NCBI GenBank assembly: GCA_946480245.1
Contig: CAMLIZ010000004.1
Location: forward strand, 1 to 64,000
Direction: 5' to 3'
From: an uncultured Pseudomonadota bacterium
GTDB taxonomy: Bacteria > Pseudomonadota > Gammaproteobacteria > Burkholderiales > Burkholderiaceae
Length of the DNA stretch: 64,000 nt
The notes beneath the pieces were generated by a model that did not search any database, was not told the origin of the DNA, and worked only from the letters and a program-made list of their open reading frames with translations. Positions 1-8,651 of the stretch are shown piece after piece. A program made the translations under genes and the position numbers. How positions within the stretch are numbered: the stretch's first letter is position 1; each line of letters starts with the position of its first letter.

Positions 1-1
1 G

Positions 2-1534
2 ATGCTGGAGGTGTTCAACAACCTGTTCATGAACATCGCCGAGCAGATGGGCCTGCAGCTGCAGAACACCGCGTACTCCGTGAACATCAAAGAGCGGCTC
101 GACTTCTCCTGCGCGCTGTTCGACGCCGACGGCAACCTGATCGCCAATGCGCCGCACATGCCGGTGCACCTCGGCTCGATGAGCGAGTCGATCAAGACGG
201 TGATGCAGCGCAATGCCGGTCGCATGCAGCCGGGCGACGTGTACGTGCTGAACGATCCGTACCACGGCGGCACGCACCTGCCGGACATCACCGTGGTGTC
301 ACCGGTGTTCGACGAACAGGGCGGTGGCATCCTCTTCTACGTGGCCTCGCGCGGGCACCATGCCGACGTGGGCGGCACCACGCCCGGCTCGATGCCGCCG
401 TTCTCCACGCGCATCGAGGAGGAGGGCGTGCAGATCGACAACGTCAAGCTGGTCGAGCGCGGCGTGTTCCGCGAAGCGGAGATGCTGGCGCTGCTGGGCA
501 GCGGCGACTACCCGTCGCGCAACCCTCAGCAGAACATCGCCGACCTGAAGGCGCAGATCGCCGCCAACGAGAAGGGCGTGCAGGAGTTGCGCAAGATGGT
601 GGCCCAGTTCGGGCTCGAGGTGGTGCAGGCCTACATGCGGCACGTGCAGGACAACGCCGAGGAATCGGTGCGCCGCGTGATCACGCGCCTGAAGGACGGC
701 GCGTTCACGCTGCCGCTGGACAACGGCGCGCAGATCACCGTGGCCATCCGCGTCAATGCCGCCGAGCGCAGCGCGGTGATCGACTTCACCGGTACCTCGG
801 CGCAACTGGTCAACAACTTCAACGCGCCTACGGCCGTGTGCATGGCTGCGGTGCTGTACGTGTTCCGCACGCTGGTCGATGACGACATCCCGCTCAACGC
901 GGGCTGCCTGAAGCCGCTGCAGGTGATCATCCCCGAGGGTTCGATGCTGAACCCGCTGCCGCCGGCGTCGGTGGTGGCCGGCAATGTGGAGACCTCCACC
1001 TGCATCACCAACGCGTTGTACGGCGCGCTGGGCGTGATGGCGGCCAGCCAGTGCACGATGAACAACTTCACCTTCGGCAACGATGCGCACCAGTACTACG
1101 AAACCATCTCCGGCGGCTCCGGTGCCGGCGAAGGCTTCGATGGCACGTCGGTGGTGCAGACCCACATGACCAACTCGCGCCTCACCGACCCCGAGGTGCT
1201 GGAGTTCCGCTTCCCGGTGCGGCTGGAAAGCTACGAGATCCGGCGCGGCTCGGGCGGCGCGGGGCGCTGGCGCGGCGGCGACGGCGGCGTGCGGAAAGTG
1301 CGCTTCCTCGAGCCGATGACGGCCTCCATCCTCAGCAACGGCCGGCACCATGGCGCGTTCGGCATGGCCGGCGGACAACCGGGTGCGGTGGGGGTGAACC
1401 GGGTCGAGCGCGCCGACGGCACCGTGCAGCCGCTGGACCACATCGGCTCGGCCGAGATGCAGCCGGGTGACACCTTCGTGATCGAGACACCCGGCGGCGG
1501 CGGCTACGGCATCCCGGTCGACGCGCTCGGTTGA
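2..1534 (+). CDS. oplAH: 5-oxoprolinase, C-terminal (HyuB-type) part, 5' truncated by window edge
   Basis: This is the hydantoinase B/oxoprolinase domain of an ATP-dependent 5-oxoprolinase, which opens 5-oxoproline (pyroglutamate) to glutamate in the cytosol. The visible 510 residues start directly in the HyuB domain ([16 protein letters not shown], then [17 protein letters not shown] and HMPVHLGSM). That wording is typical of the fused single-chain enzyme of about 1200 residues rather than of stand-alone HyuB subunits. The frame is open to the first base, so the N-terminal HyuA half most likely lies upstream of the window and the first Met is internal. The C-terminus with its GGGGYG motif is complete. 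The next gene follows after 31 bases. Family assignment is sure; fused versus split is inference. Confidence 0.9.
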   Translation: MLEVFNNLFMNIAEQMGLQLQNTAYSVNIKERLDFSCALFDADGNLIANAPHMPVHLGSMSESIKTVMQRNAGRMQPGDVYVLNDPYHGGTHLPDITVVSPVFDEQGGGILFYVASRGHHADVGGTTPGSMPPFSTRIEEEGVQIDNVKLVERGVFREAEMLALLGSGDYPSRNPQQNIADLKAQIAANEKGVQELRKMVAQFGLEVVQAYMRHVQDNAEESVRRVITRLKDGAFTLPLDNGAQITVAIRVNAAERSAVIDFTGTSAQLVNNFNAPTAVCMAAVLYVFRTLVDDDIPLNAGCLKPLQVIIPEGSMLNPLPPASVVAGNVETSTCITNALYGALGVMAASQCTMNNFTFGNDAHQYYETISGGSGAGEGFDGTSVVQTHMTNSRLTDPEVLEFRFPVRLESYEIRRGSGGAGRWRGGDGGVRKVRFLEPMTASILSNGRHHGAFGMAGGQPGAVGVNRVERADGTVQPLDHIGSAEMQPGDTFVIETPGGGGYGIPVDALG

Positions 1535-1565
1535 GCACCTTGCGAGCCGGTAGCATCGACCACTG

Positions 1566-2363
1566 ATGCTGTTGCTGCTGTTCAAGCTGGCGCTCGTTGG
1601 CGCCTCGGTGCTGCTGGCCTCGCTGGCGGCGCGCCGCTTCGGCCATGCCGTGGGCGGCACCATCGCCGGCATGCCTGTGATCGCGGGCCCGATCATGGGC
1701 TTCGTGCTTTGGCAGTCCACGCCGCAGCAGGCGCGGGCCATCGCATTGGCCACGCTGGTGTGCCTGCCGGCGGCCATGGTGCACATGGCCACCTTTGCGT
1801 GGAGCGCCACGCGCTGGCGCTGGCCGGTGGCGCTGCTGGCCGCCAACGTCGCGTTCCTGGTTGCCGGGGCCGCGTTGAGCTGGATCGGCAAGCCCGCGCC
1901 GGTCGTGCTGCTGCTGGCGCTGGCGGCGCCCGCACTGGTGGGGCTGGTGATGCCGCGCGTCAGTGGTGCGGTGGCGGCCGTGCACATCCCGCGCGTCGAG
2001 CTCGCGTTGCGCGTCCTCGCGGCGGTGCTGATGGCCTTTGCGATCATCCGCAGCGCCGCCCTGGTGCCGGCCATGCTGAGCGGCCTGATGCTGGCGCTGC
2101 CGATCGCGGGCAACGTGCTGCCGTGCTTCACGCTGCCGCGCTACGGCGCCGCAGCCACCGTGGCCTTGATCGCGGGCTTCACGCGCGGCGTGTACGGCTT
2201 CGCCTGCTTCTTCGTCACGCTGTATGGCGCGCTCGCGCTGCTGCCCGCCGGGCCGGCCTACCTGCTGGCCTGGCTGGCCGCCGGCGCTGCCGCGCTGGTC
2301 GTCTATACGATGGCGCAGCGCGCGCGCCGCAAGCAATCCGCTCGCCTGGCCTCGTCCGCTTGA
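1566..2363 (+). CDS. integral membrane protein of unknown function
   Basis: The 265-residue protein is almost entirely hydrophobic, with about eight predicted membrane segments separated by short Arg- and Lys-containing loops. It ends in a basic tail (RARRKQ). A small conserved-looking patch near residues 28-50 (GHAVGGTIAGMPVIAGP) recalls bacterial inner-membrane proteins annotated only as hypothetical. No transport or enzyme motif is recognisable. It follows the oxoprolinase gene by 31 bases on the same strand and may be co-transcribed with it, but nothing links the functions. The start is the first ATG after the upstream stop; no strong ribosome binding site is evident. Confidence 0.75.
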   Translation: MLLLLFKLALVGASVLLASLAARRFGHAVGGTIAGMPVIAGPIMGFVLWQSTPQQARAIALATLVCLPAAMVHMATFAWSATRWRWPVALLAANVAFLVAGAALSWIGKPAPVVLLLALAAPALVGLVMPRVSGAVAAVHIPRVELALRVLAAVLMAFAIIRSAALVPAMLSGLMLALPIAGNVLPCFTLPRYGAAATVALIAGFTRGVYGFACFFVTLYGALALLPAGPAYLLAWLAAGAAALVVYTMAQRARRKQSARLASSA

Positions 2364-2471
2364 CTGCGCGAGCCAGAGTGATGGCCCTGCCGGTCAGCGC
2401 GGGGATCACCCTGATCCACTGCGCCACGCAGTGGTTCTCAATCGCACTTCTTCGGTCTGGCGAGGTGCGAC

Positions 2472-3365
2472 GTGATGGATCGGCGATGGTCTGCGGGGCT
2501 GCTGACGGGCGTGGGCGTTCTGCTGTTGGCCGCCGGCTGGGCGTCGCGTGCGCCGGTGCCTGTGGCACGTGCGGAGCGACCGCTGGTGGCCGCACGCATC
2601 CCGCCCGTTGCGCCGACGCGCCCCGACGCCCTCGCCCCCGGCTCCGTGCCCGCACCCTTGACGTCGCACGACCCGGCGCGCTTCGCGGACTGGATGGCCG
2701 GCCAGAGCTCCTTGCGTGGCACGGAGCTCGACGGCAGCTGGGACGTCGACGGCCAAGGCCGCCTGCACCCGACGATCGCGCTGCGCCGCCGCTTCGACCA
2801 GCTGCTCACGCTGGCCGGTGAAGCGAGCATCGACGAGATCACGGCCTTCATCGAGCACGATGTGCGCGAACTGGTGGGGCCGGCCGGCGCTGCCGCCGTG
2901 CTCGACGCGTGGCAGCGCTACGTCGCCTTGCAGCGCTATGCCTTCCACACGCCGGTGCGCATCGGCGACCGCAGCAGCTTTGCCGCTGCGCTGGCCGAGC
3001 GCCAGCCGGTGCGCCGACGCATCCTGGGCGAGCAGATGGCCGAGGCCTTCTTCGCCGACGAGGATGCTCAGCTGCAGACGCTGATCAACAGCGACAGCAC
3101 GCCGGTGGACGGCGCGCTCACCACCCGTATCGACCCCGCCACCTTGAGCGCCGACGCTCGCGCGCGGCTGCAGGCCGAGGATGCGGCGTGGGCCGACTGG
3201 CAGCGCCGCCTGGAGGCCGCGCGGCGCGACATCGCTGCGTTGCAGGCCGCACCGCAGCTGTCGCCGCTGCAACGCGACGAAGCGATCGCACGGCTGATCG
3301 CCCAGCGCTTCGACGTGCACGAAGCGGTGCGCGTGCGAGCGCTGCTGCACCTGCCGCCTGCCTGA
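2472..3365 (+). CDS. lifO: lipase-specific foldase (steric chaperone), inner-membrane anchored
   Basis: This is a Lif-family chaperone that folds the neighbouring secreted lipase in the periplasm before type II export. One N-terminal membrane anchor (about residues 7-24) is followed by an Ala/Pro-rich linker and then a helical foldase domain. Family hallmarks are SLRGTELDG (about 80-88) and RRFDQLLTLAGE (about 106-117), the latter matching the RxxFDxxLSxxGE signature needed for foldase activity. Its 297 residues are slightly short for the family (usually 330-350). The start is GTG, with an ATG one codon later equally possible. It lies 28 bases upstream of the lipase gene, reversed relative to the usual lipase-foldase order of Pseudomonas and Burkholderia. 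Confidence 0.9.
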   Translation: MMDRRWSAGLLTGVGVLLLAAGWASRAPVPVARAERPLVAARIPPVAPTRPDALAPGSVPAPLTSHDPARFADWMAGQSSLRGTELDGSWDVDGQGRLHPTIALRRRFDQLLTLAGEASIDEITAFIEHDVRELVGPAGAAAVLDAWQRYVALQRYAFHTPVRIGDRSSFAAALAERQPVRRRILGEQMAEAFFADEDAQLQTLINSDSTPVDGALTTRIDPATLSADARARLQAEDAAWADWQRRLEAARRDIAALQAAPQLSPLQRDEAIARLIAQRFDVHEAVRVRALLHLPPA

Positions 3366-3393
3366 TGGATTCAACGACGAAAGGAGACTGCGA

Positions 3394-4314
3394 ATGAAGA
3401 CTCAACGCTTGTTCCTCGCGCTGTGCCTGGCGCTGCTGCTCGCGCCAGGCGCCCGCGCCGACACGTACACGCAGACGCGCTATCCGGTCGTGCTGGTGCA
3501 CGGCCTGCTGGGCTTCGATGCGATCGGGCCGATCAACTACTGGTACGGCATTCCGTCCGCGCTGCGCTCGGGCGGCGCCACGGTGTACGTGTCGCAGGAG
3601 TCCGCCTCCAATTCCAGCGAGGTGCGCGGCGAGCAGCTGCTGGCCGACTTGCGCCGTCTGAAGGCCGCCTACGGCTACCAGAAGTTCAACCTCGTGGGCC
3701 ACAGCCATGGCGGCCAGACAGTGCGCTACGTGGCCGCCGTGGCGCCGGACCTCGTGGCCTCGGTCACCACGGTGGGCACGCCGCACCAGGGCAGCAAGGT
3801 GGCCGACGGCATCGAGCGCGATGCCGCCGCCACCGGCACCACCGGCGTGATCGCGACGATCGTGAACGCGTTCTCGTCGTTCATCAGCTGGATCTCGGGG
3901 GCGCCCAGCCTGCCGCAGGACTCGCTGGCCGCGCTGGAATCGCTGGACACTGCGGGCGCACAGGCCTTCAACGCGCGCTATCCGGCGGGTGCGCCCACCT
4001 CCGCCTGCGGGCAAGGGCCGGCCAGTGCGAACGGCGTGCGCTACTACTCGATCGGCGGCACCTCGGTGTGGACCAACCTGCTGGACCTGTCCGACCCCGC
4101 GCTCGCATTGACCTCGGTGTACTTTGGCGGCGAGGCCAACGACGGCCTGGTCAGCCGCTGCTCGTCGCACTGGGGCACCGTGCTGCGCGACGACTATCCG
4201 TGGAACCACCTCGACGAGGTGAACCAGGCCTTCGGGCTGCGCGGGCTGTTCACGCCGGATCCGGTGGCGTTCTACCGGGCGCAGGCGAATCGGCTGAAGT
4301 CGCTCGGGCTTTGA
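3394..4314 (+). CDS. lipA: secreted triacylglycerol lipase, family I.1/I.2
   Basis: This is an extracellular lipase hydrolysing long-chain triacylglycerols. A Sec signal peptide (about residues 1-22, ending GARA-D) precedes the oxyanion motif HGLLGF (36-41). The nucleophile is Ser104 in GHSHGG, the acid Asp250 in NDGLV and the base His272 in WNHLDE. Cys205 and Cys256 are placed to form the conserved disulfide, and Asp274 matches a calcium ligand of the Burkholderia glumae enzyme. The length of 306 is typical of foldase-dependent lipases. A good ribosome binding site (AAAGGAGA) lies about 8 bases before the ATG. The foldase gene immediately upstream supports chaperone-dependent secretion. The next gene converges from the other strand 22 bases downstream. 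Confidence 0.95.
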   Translation: MKTQRLFLALCLALLLAPGARADTYTQTRYPVVLVHGLLGFDAIGPINYWYGIPSALRSGGATVYVSQESASNSSEVRGEQLLADLRRLKAAYGYQKFNLVGHSHGGQTVRYVAAVAPDLVASVTTVGTPHQGSKVADGIERDAAATGTTGVIATIVNAFSSFISWISGAPSLPQDSLAALESLDTAGAQAFNARYPAGAPTSACGQGPASANGVRYYSIGGTSVWTNLLDLSDPALALTSVYFGGEANDGLVSRCSSHWGTVLRDDYPWNHLDEVNQAFGLRGLFTPDPVAFYRAQANRLKSLGL

Positions 4315-4336
4315 GTGCGGCAGGCGGCGCGGCGCA

Positions 4337-4585
4337 TCAAGGCGCGCCGTCGTCGCCCTCGTCGGCGTACTGGCGCCAGCGTCCCATGGCCTGGCGCATC
4401 AGCCGCACCTGCTGCAGGAAACGCGGGCAGGCCGCGCAGATCTGCATGTGCAGCCGCACCGCCACGCGCTCGTGCCAGGGCAAGGTGGCGTCCTCCTCGC
4501 GCAGCACGAGTTCGGTCACCTGGCGGCAGGTCCGGCGAGGCCACATCGGCACGGCGTAGAGCTTTCGAATGAAGTAGGACGTCAT
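4337..4585 (-). CDS. small zf-HC2-type anti-sigma factor
   Basis: This 82-residue protein carries the zinc-finger pattern HMQICAACPRF near residues 44-54 (His-x3-Cys-x2-Cys), the signature of ZAS-domain anti-sigma factors that hold an ECF sigma factor in check. There is no membrane segment, so it should be a soluble cytosolic ZAS protein. The start chosen gives an ATGA overlap with the stop of the sigma gene, which implies translational coupling and matched stoichiometry; upstream in-frame starts lie inside the sigma gene. The N-terminus (MTSYFIRK) is short, as in anti-sigma partners found beside DUF2282/DUF692 operons. Binding to the adjacent sigma factor is inferred from synteny. Confidence 0.8.
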   Translation of the reverse strand: MTSYFIRKLYAVPMWPRRTCRQVTELVLREEDATLPWHERVAVRLHMQICAACPRFLQQVRLMRQAMGRWRQYADEGDDGAP

Positions 4586-5139
4586 TGCGCCCCCGCCTGG
4601 CTGAACCAGTTCAGTTGCAGGCATTCGCGCAATCGCAGGCGGGCTCGGTGCAAGATCACCCACAGGTTCGTCGCGCTGATCGACAGCTCCTTACAGATCT
4701 CGTCGGTGTCCAGCTCGAGCCACTCGCGCATCATGAACACGCGCCCCTGAGCCGGCGGCAGGTGCTGCATGCAGGCCTCCAGCACCTCGAAGAACTGGCG
4801 CCGGTTGAAGCAGGCCTCCGGGCTGCCCCAATCCTGCGGCATGTCCCGGAAGTGGCCGTCGGGCAGGAACATCTGCTCGTCCAGGTCCTCGCCGTCCTCG
4901 CCCACCAGCACCGTGGCCTCGCGGCTGTGGCGCCGCAGCTGGTCCACGACCTTGTGCTTCAGGATCCCGACCAACCAGGTCTTCAGCTGCGACTGGCCGG
5001 CAAAGCCCTGCGGCTTCTCCAGCGCGGCCAGCAGCGTGTCCGAGACCGCATCCTCTGCCCAGGCGTCGTTGCGCAGCTGGGTTCGTGCAAACCGCATCAA
5101 CTGCGGCCGCAAGGCTTCGACTTGACGCGCAAAATCCAT
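4582..5139 (-). CDS. ECF-family RNA polymerase sigma factor
   Basis: This 185-residue sigma-70 family protein has region 2 (about residues 8-65: [20 protein letters not shown], then [19 protein letters not shown]) and region 4 (about 125-178, [15 protein letters not shown] and the HTH segment [17 protein letters not shown]). The acidic linker contains [13 protein letters not shown] chose the ATG at 5139 (MDFARQ) because it matches normal ECF N-termini; a frame extension of 28 residues upstream looks non-coding. It is divergent from the bufferin operon, 125 bases away, and co-encoded with a ZAS protein. Sigma factors in this position control DUF2282/DUF692 operons in Caulobacter (SigF) and Neisseria, so copper- or oxidant-responsive control of the neighbouring operon is the likely role. 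Confidence 0.88.
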   Translation of the reverse strand: MDFARQVEALRPQLMRFARTQLRNDAWAEDAVSDTLLAALEKPQGFAGQSQLKTWLVGILKHKVVDQLRRHSREATVLVGEDGEDLDEQMFLPDGHFRDMPQDWGSPEACFNRRQFFEVLEACMQHLPPAQGRVFMMREWLELDTDEICKELSISATNLWVILHRARLRLRECLQLNWFSQAGAQ

Positions 5140-5173
5140 GGCGTGCTGGAAGGGCGGAGACGAAAGGCGCAGT

Positions 5174-5199
5174 GTAAGGAATCCGCGCCCCGATTCGAC
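5174..5199 (+). promoter_or_regulatory. candidate ECF promoter of the bufferin operon
   Basis: GTAAGG at 5174-5179 is followed 16 bases later by CGAC at 5196-5199. This resembles the Caulobacter SigF-type promoter (GTAACC, 16-base spacer, CGAA) as I remember it. It lies in the divergent region between the sigma gene and the DUF2282 gene and would give a leader of about 60 bases. Only visual similarity supports it. Confidence 0.4.
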
Positions 5200-5264
5200 C
5201 CATGTCCGCCAAGGCCGGTGCAAACATCGGCCCGCAGCAACACCGCAACCATTGGAGCCCTGGA

Positions 5265-5555
5265 ATGAACCAACGCCTCATCGTCTCGTCTGCCCTCGCG
5301 TCCGCGCTTGCCCTCGGCCTGATCAACACCGCCTCGGCCGCCGACGCCAAGGCCAAGGAAAAGTGCTACGGCATCGCCAAGGCCGGCCAGAACGATTGCG
5401 CCAACCTCACCGGCAGCCACTCCTGCGCCGGCCAGACCAAGGCCGATGGCAGCCCGGACGACTGGCGCTACGTCGCCAAGGGCACCTGCAAGCAGGTGAA
5501 CGGCCTGAGCGCCGAGGAGGCCAAGGCGAAGATCGACACCAAGAAGAAGGGCTGA
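5265..5555 (+). CDS. bufA1: bufferin-type RiPP precursor (DUF2282, BufA1-like)
   Basis: This 96-residue DUF2282 protein has a signal peptide (about 1-26, ending TASAA) and a mature region with four cysteines: KCYG (Cys34), NDCA (45), HSCAG (54) and GTCK (75). The spacing and the [10 protein letters not shown] segment match the DUF2282 family. In Caulobacter, members are bufferins: secreted precursors whose cysteines are oxidised by a DUF692 enzyme to thiooxazoles that bind copper. The ATG at 5265 is chosen because it begins the signal peptide and has GGAG eight bases upstream. The Lys-rich tail ([10 protein letters not shown]) ends in a TGATG overlap with the modifying-enzyme gene. The product should act in the periplasm as a copper chelator; this is inferred from family and operon. 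Confidence 0.88.
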   Translation: MNQRLIVSSALASALALGLINTASAADAKAKEKCYGIAKAGQNDCANLTGSHSCAGQTKADGSPDDWRYVAKGTCKQVNGLSAEEAKAKIDTKKKG

Positions 5556-6439
5556 TGGCCTTGCACGGCGGCGCGGCGGCGGGCCACCGGCCAGTGGCCG
5601 GCATCGGCCTGCGCCAGCCGCACTATGCAGCCTTGCTCGAAGGCCGGCCGCCGCTGGCCTTCCTGGAGGTGCATTCGGAGAACTTCTTCGCCGAGGGCGG
5701 CGCTGCCCTCGGGGTGCTGGCGTCTGCGCGCGAGCACTACGACATCAGCCTGCACGGCGTGGGCCTCGCGCTGGGCTCGGCCGCCGGGCTCGACCCTTGG
5801 CATCTGGCACAGCTGGAGCGCCTGGTGCACCGCGTGCAGCCGTGCTTCGTGAGTGACCATGCTTCTTTCGCGCGCGCGCCCTTGCGCGCCGGCGGGCCGG
5901 TCGTGCATGCCAACGACCTGCTGCCGGTGGCCTTCACCGATGCCTCGGTGGCCATCATGGCCGCCCACGTGCAGCAGGTGCAGGAGCGCCTGCGCCGGCC
6001 GTTGCTGGTGGAGAACCTGTCGGCCTATGTCGCCTGGGCCGATGACGCAATGCCCGAGCCCGAGTTCTTCAATGCACTCGTGCGCCGCACCGGCTGCGGC
6101 CTGCTGCTCGACCTGAACAACATCGTCGTCAATGCGCTGAACGCAGGTGCCGAGCCGGTGGCGGCTGCCTGCGCGTACGTGGATGCGATCGACGCCAGCG
6201 CGGTGCAGGAGATCCACCTTGCCGGCTACCACGACGGTGGCGACATCGTGATCGACGACCACGGCAGCCGCGTGCATGCGCCGGTGTGGCAGGTGTACCG
6301 CCATGCATTGCGCCGGCTGGGCGCCGTGCCGACGCTGATCGAATGGGACACCGACCTGCCGCCGCTCGAGGTACTGCTGGCCGAAGCGGCGCAGGCCGAT
6401 GCGATCGCGCAGGAGTCGACGCGGGTGGTCCCTGCATGA
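5555..6439 (+). CDS. bufB1: MNIO-family RiPP-modifying enzyme (DUF692, BufB-like)
   Basis: This 294-residue DUF692 protein is a TIM-barrel, multinuclear non-heme iron-dependent oxidase that modifies cysteines of its RiPP precursor. Metal-ligand-rich strands expected for the family are all present: [69 protein letters not shown] and IEWDTDLPP. The start ATG overlaps the stop of the precursor gene by one base (TGATG), and the end overlaps the next gene by ATGA, so all three genes are translationally coupled. It is cytosolic and acts before precursor export. The substrate is almost certainly the adjacent DUF2282 protein. Confidence 0.92.
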   Translation: MALHGGAAAGHRPVAGIGLRQPHYAALLEGRPPLAFLEVHSENFFAEGGAALGVLASAREHYDISLHGVGLALGSAAGLDPWHLAQLERLVHRVQPCFVSDHASFARAPLRAGGPVVHANDLLPVAFTDASVAIMAAHVQQVQERLRRPLLVENLSAYVAWADDAMPEPEFFNALVRRTGCGLLLDLNNIVVNALNAGAEPVAAACAYVDAIDASAVQEIHLAGYHDGGDIVIDDHGSRVHAPVWQVYRHALRRLGAVPTLIEWDTDLPPLEVLLAEAAQADAIAQESTRVVPA

Positions 6440-7242
6440 CCACCGACGCCGAGCTCCAGCGCGAACACGAGCGCCAGCAGGCACTGCTGCAGGCGCTGTG
6501 GCAAGCCGCTGCGCCGCAAGCGCTGCACGCCTGGCTGCAGGCGCCCGACGCCGCCGTCACGCAACGCGGCCTGCAGGCCTATCGCGCCAACGGCGGCGCC
6601 GGCGCCGAACGCGCGCTGGCCGGCAGCTTTCCCACGGTTCATGCGCTGCTCGGCGCGCAAAGCTTTGCCGCGCTGGCACGCGCCTGCTGGCGCGCCTGCC
6701 CGCCAGCCCGTGGCGATCTCGCCTGGTTCTGCCATTCATTGCCGGGCTTCATCGAGGCCGACGGCGCTCCGCCGGAGCTGCCCTACCTGGCCGACGTGGC
6801 GCGGCTCGATCTCCTGCTGGCCCAGGCCGAGGCCGCGCCCGACGCGCAGCCCTCGCCGTCCAGCTTCGACCGCATGGCCCTGCACGAGCCCGAGCAGTTG
6901 CGCTTCGTGCCGGCACCCGGCCTGGCGCTGCTCGAGTCACCCTATCCCGTGGTGACGATCTGGCAGGCGCACCATCACGCCGAGGACGCGCAAGCCTTGT
7001 TCGCGCGCGCCAGCGCCGCGCTGCGCGCCGGCGAGGGCGAGATCGCGCTGGTGTGGCGCCAGGGCTGGAAGGCGCACGCGCTGCCGCTGCCCGAGCCCGC
7101 CACCGCACGCTGGACCGATGCGCTGCTGCGCGGCTGCACGCTGGCTGATGCCTTGCGCGCGGGCGGCGCGGCGTTCGATTTCGAGCCGTGGCTGCTGCAG
7201 GCGCTGCAGCACGGCTGGGTGCTGGGCGTCGAGGTGCTGTAA
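6436..7242 (+). CDS. bufC1: RiPP precursor-recognition partner (DUF2063, BufC-like)
   Basis: This 268-residue DUF2063 protein is the usual partner of DUF692 enzymes, thought to deliver the precursor to the oxidase. The N-terminal helical DUF2063 domain is visible ([28 protein letters not shown], about residues 45-72, and [20 protein letters not shown] further on). The C-terminal half is an alpha/beta region in which [11 protein letters not shown] is typical of the longer family members. The ATG overlaps the stop of the DUF692 gene (ATGA). No metal-binding or membrane segment is seen. The role is inferred from bufferin and other MNIO systems in which the partner is required for modification. 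Confidence 0.88.
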   Translation: MTTDAELQREHERQQALLQALWQAAAPQALHAWLQAPDAAVTQRGLQAYRANGGAGAERALAGSFPTVHALLGAQSFAALARACWRACPPARGDLAWFCHSLPGFIEADGAPPELPYLADVARLDLLLAQAEAAPDAQPSPSSFDRMALHEPEQLRFVPAPGLALLESPYPVVTIWQAHHHAEDAQALFARASAALRAGEGEIALVWRQGWKAHALPLPEPATARWTDALLRGCTLADALRAGGAAFDFEPWLLQALQHGWVLGVEVL

Positions 7243-7292
7243 GGGCAGGGCCTCGTCGCGCGACTAGCGCGCATCATTCACGAGGACTCAGC

Positions 7293-7772
7293 ATGAACAA
7301 GACACTCCTGAAGCGCGCCCACGAGAGCTGGGGCCGCATCGTGCAGGCACTCGAAGCCTTGCAGCCGATCGCGCAACTGGCGGCTCGCACCTACCTGGTG
7401 CGCGTGTTCTTCTACTCGGGCCTCACGAAGATCCGCGACTGGGACACCACGCTTGCGCTGTTCAACGACGAATACAAGGTGCCGCTGCTGCCGCCTGACC
7501 TGGCGGCCTACCTGGGCACCTTCGGCGAGCTCACGTTCCCGGTGCTGCTGGTGCTCGGCCTGTTCGGGCGGCCGGCGGCGGCCGGGCTGATGGTGGTCAA
7601 CATCATGGCCGCACTCAGCCTGCCGGACATCGCGCCGGCCGCGTTGCAGCAGCACGAATTCTGGGGCAGCCTGATCCTCGCGCTGCTGCTGTGGGGGCCG
7701 GGCAAGCTGTCGGTCGACAACCTCTGGGGCCGCCGCTTCTGGCGGCGCCTGGCCGCGCCGGCGCACGCCTGA
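7293..7772 (+). CDS. DoxX-family membrane protein of the bufferin operon
   Basis: This 159-residue DoxX protein has four predicted membrane helices. The family pattern YLVRVFFYSGLTKIRDW lies near residues 30-48, followed by [23 protein letters not shown] and a C-terminal WGPGKLSVDNL. DoxX genes close many DUF2282-DUF692-DUF2063 operons. They are proposed to help in redox or quinone-linked steps at the membrane, but their role there is not established. The start ATG at 7293 has GAGGA about 7 bases upstream and lies 50 bases after the DUF2063 gene. The convergent tolA gene ends only 9 bases beyond. Confidence 0.9.
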   Translation: MNKTLLKRAHESWGRIVQALEALQPIAQLAARTYLVRVFFYSGLTKIRDWDTTLALFNDEYKVPLLPPDLAAYLGTFGELTFPVLLVLGLFGRPAAAGLMVVNIMAALSLPDIAPAALQQHEFWGSLILALLLWGPGKLSVDNLWGRRFWRRLAAPAHA

Positions 7773-7781
7773 AGGCGGCGC

Positions 7782-8642
7782 CTAATCTTTCGGGCGGAAG
7801 GCGATCACCATCGCCGGCGGCACGCGCCCGTCGGTGTCGCGCGGCAGCACCTCGGTGCGGTCGATCGCACGCAGCACCGCGTCGTCCCAGGCCTGCACGC
7901 CGCTGCTCTTGGTGATCTTGCGGCCCACGATCGTGCCGTCTGGGGCAACGCGCAGTTCCACCTCGGCCACCGGGTTGCCGTTGATGTCGTCGGTGAGCAC
8001 GATGTTGGGCTTGATGCGCGCCTTGATGCGGCCGGCGTAGTTGGCCGACGGGCCCGCATTGCGCGCAGCGGTGCCGGTGGCGTCGGGCGCGCCGGTGCCC
8101 TCGGAGTTCATCATGCGCGCCAGATAGTCCTTGCGCGCCTGCTCGGCCTGCTTGGCCAGGCGTGCCTGCTCTTGCTTCTGCTTGCGCTTGGCGTCTTCCT
8201 GCTCGGCCTTGGCCTGGCGCTCCTTCTCGGCCTTGTCCTTCTGCGCCTTCTCGCGCTCGGCCTGCTCCTTGCGCGCCTTCTCGCGCTGCGCTTCCTCTTC
8301 ACGCGCCTTCTTCTCCTGGCGCGCCTTCTCGATCGCGATGTCGGCATCACGCTGCGCCTGTTGCGGCGGCTCCGGCGCGGGCTTGGGCGGCAGCGGCTTC
8401 GGCGTTTCCTTCACCACCGGCTCGGGCGGCGGCGGCACCGGCTTTGGCGCGGCCACCTGCGGTACCGCGGACCACAGCTCCGCCGTCACGCCCTCGGGCT
8501 CGCTCGCATGCCAGCTCACGCCGAACGCAAGCCCGAGGATCAGCAGCAGGTGCGCCAGCAGCGCCATCACGGCGCCGGCGCTCATGCCGTCGGTGCGCTG
8601 CGGCAGCAACGGGTCTTCGCGCAAGGTGGTGGAGGCGTTCAT
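7782..8642 (-). CDS. tolA: TolA-like envelope protein with TonB C-terminal domain
   Basis: This 286-residue protein is the periplasm-spanning arm of the Tol system, transmitting TolQR energy to the outer membrane. It has one N-terminal membrane anchor (about 24-44, VMALLAHLLLILGLAFGVSW), a Pro-rich stretch (about 65-90), and a long Lys/Glu/Ala-rich coiled coil (about 95-190). The C-terminal TonB/TolA fold (about 200-286) includes NGNPVAEVELRVAPDGTIVG. Shorter than E. coli TolA (421), it fits the size usual in betaproteobacteria. It follows tolR by 9 bases. Unusually, tolB and pal do not follow: the next gene is convergent and belongs to another system. Confidence 0.9.
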   Translation of the reverse strand: MNASTTLREDPLLPQRTDGMSAGAVMALLAHLLLILGLAFGVSWHASEPEGVTAELWSAVPQVAAPKPVPPPPEPVVKETPKPLPPKPAPEPPQQAQRDADIAIEKARQEKKAREEEAQREKARKEQAEREKAQKDKAEKERQAKAEQEDAKRKQKQEQARLAKQAEQARKDYLARMMNSEGTGAPDATGTAARNAGPSANYAGRIKARIKPNIVLTDDINGNPVAEVELRVAPDGTIVGRKITKSSGVQAWDDAVLRAIDRTEVLPRDTDGRVPPAMVIAFRPKD

Positions 8643-8651
8643 CGCCCGGTC

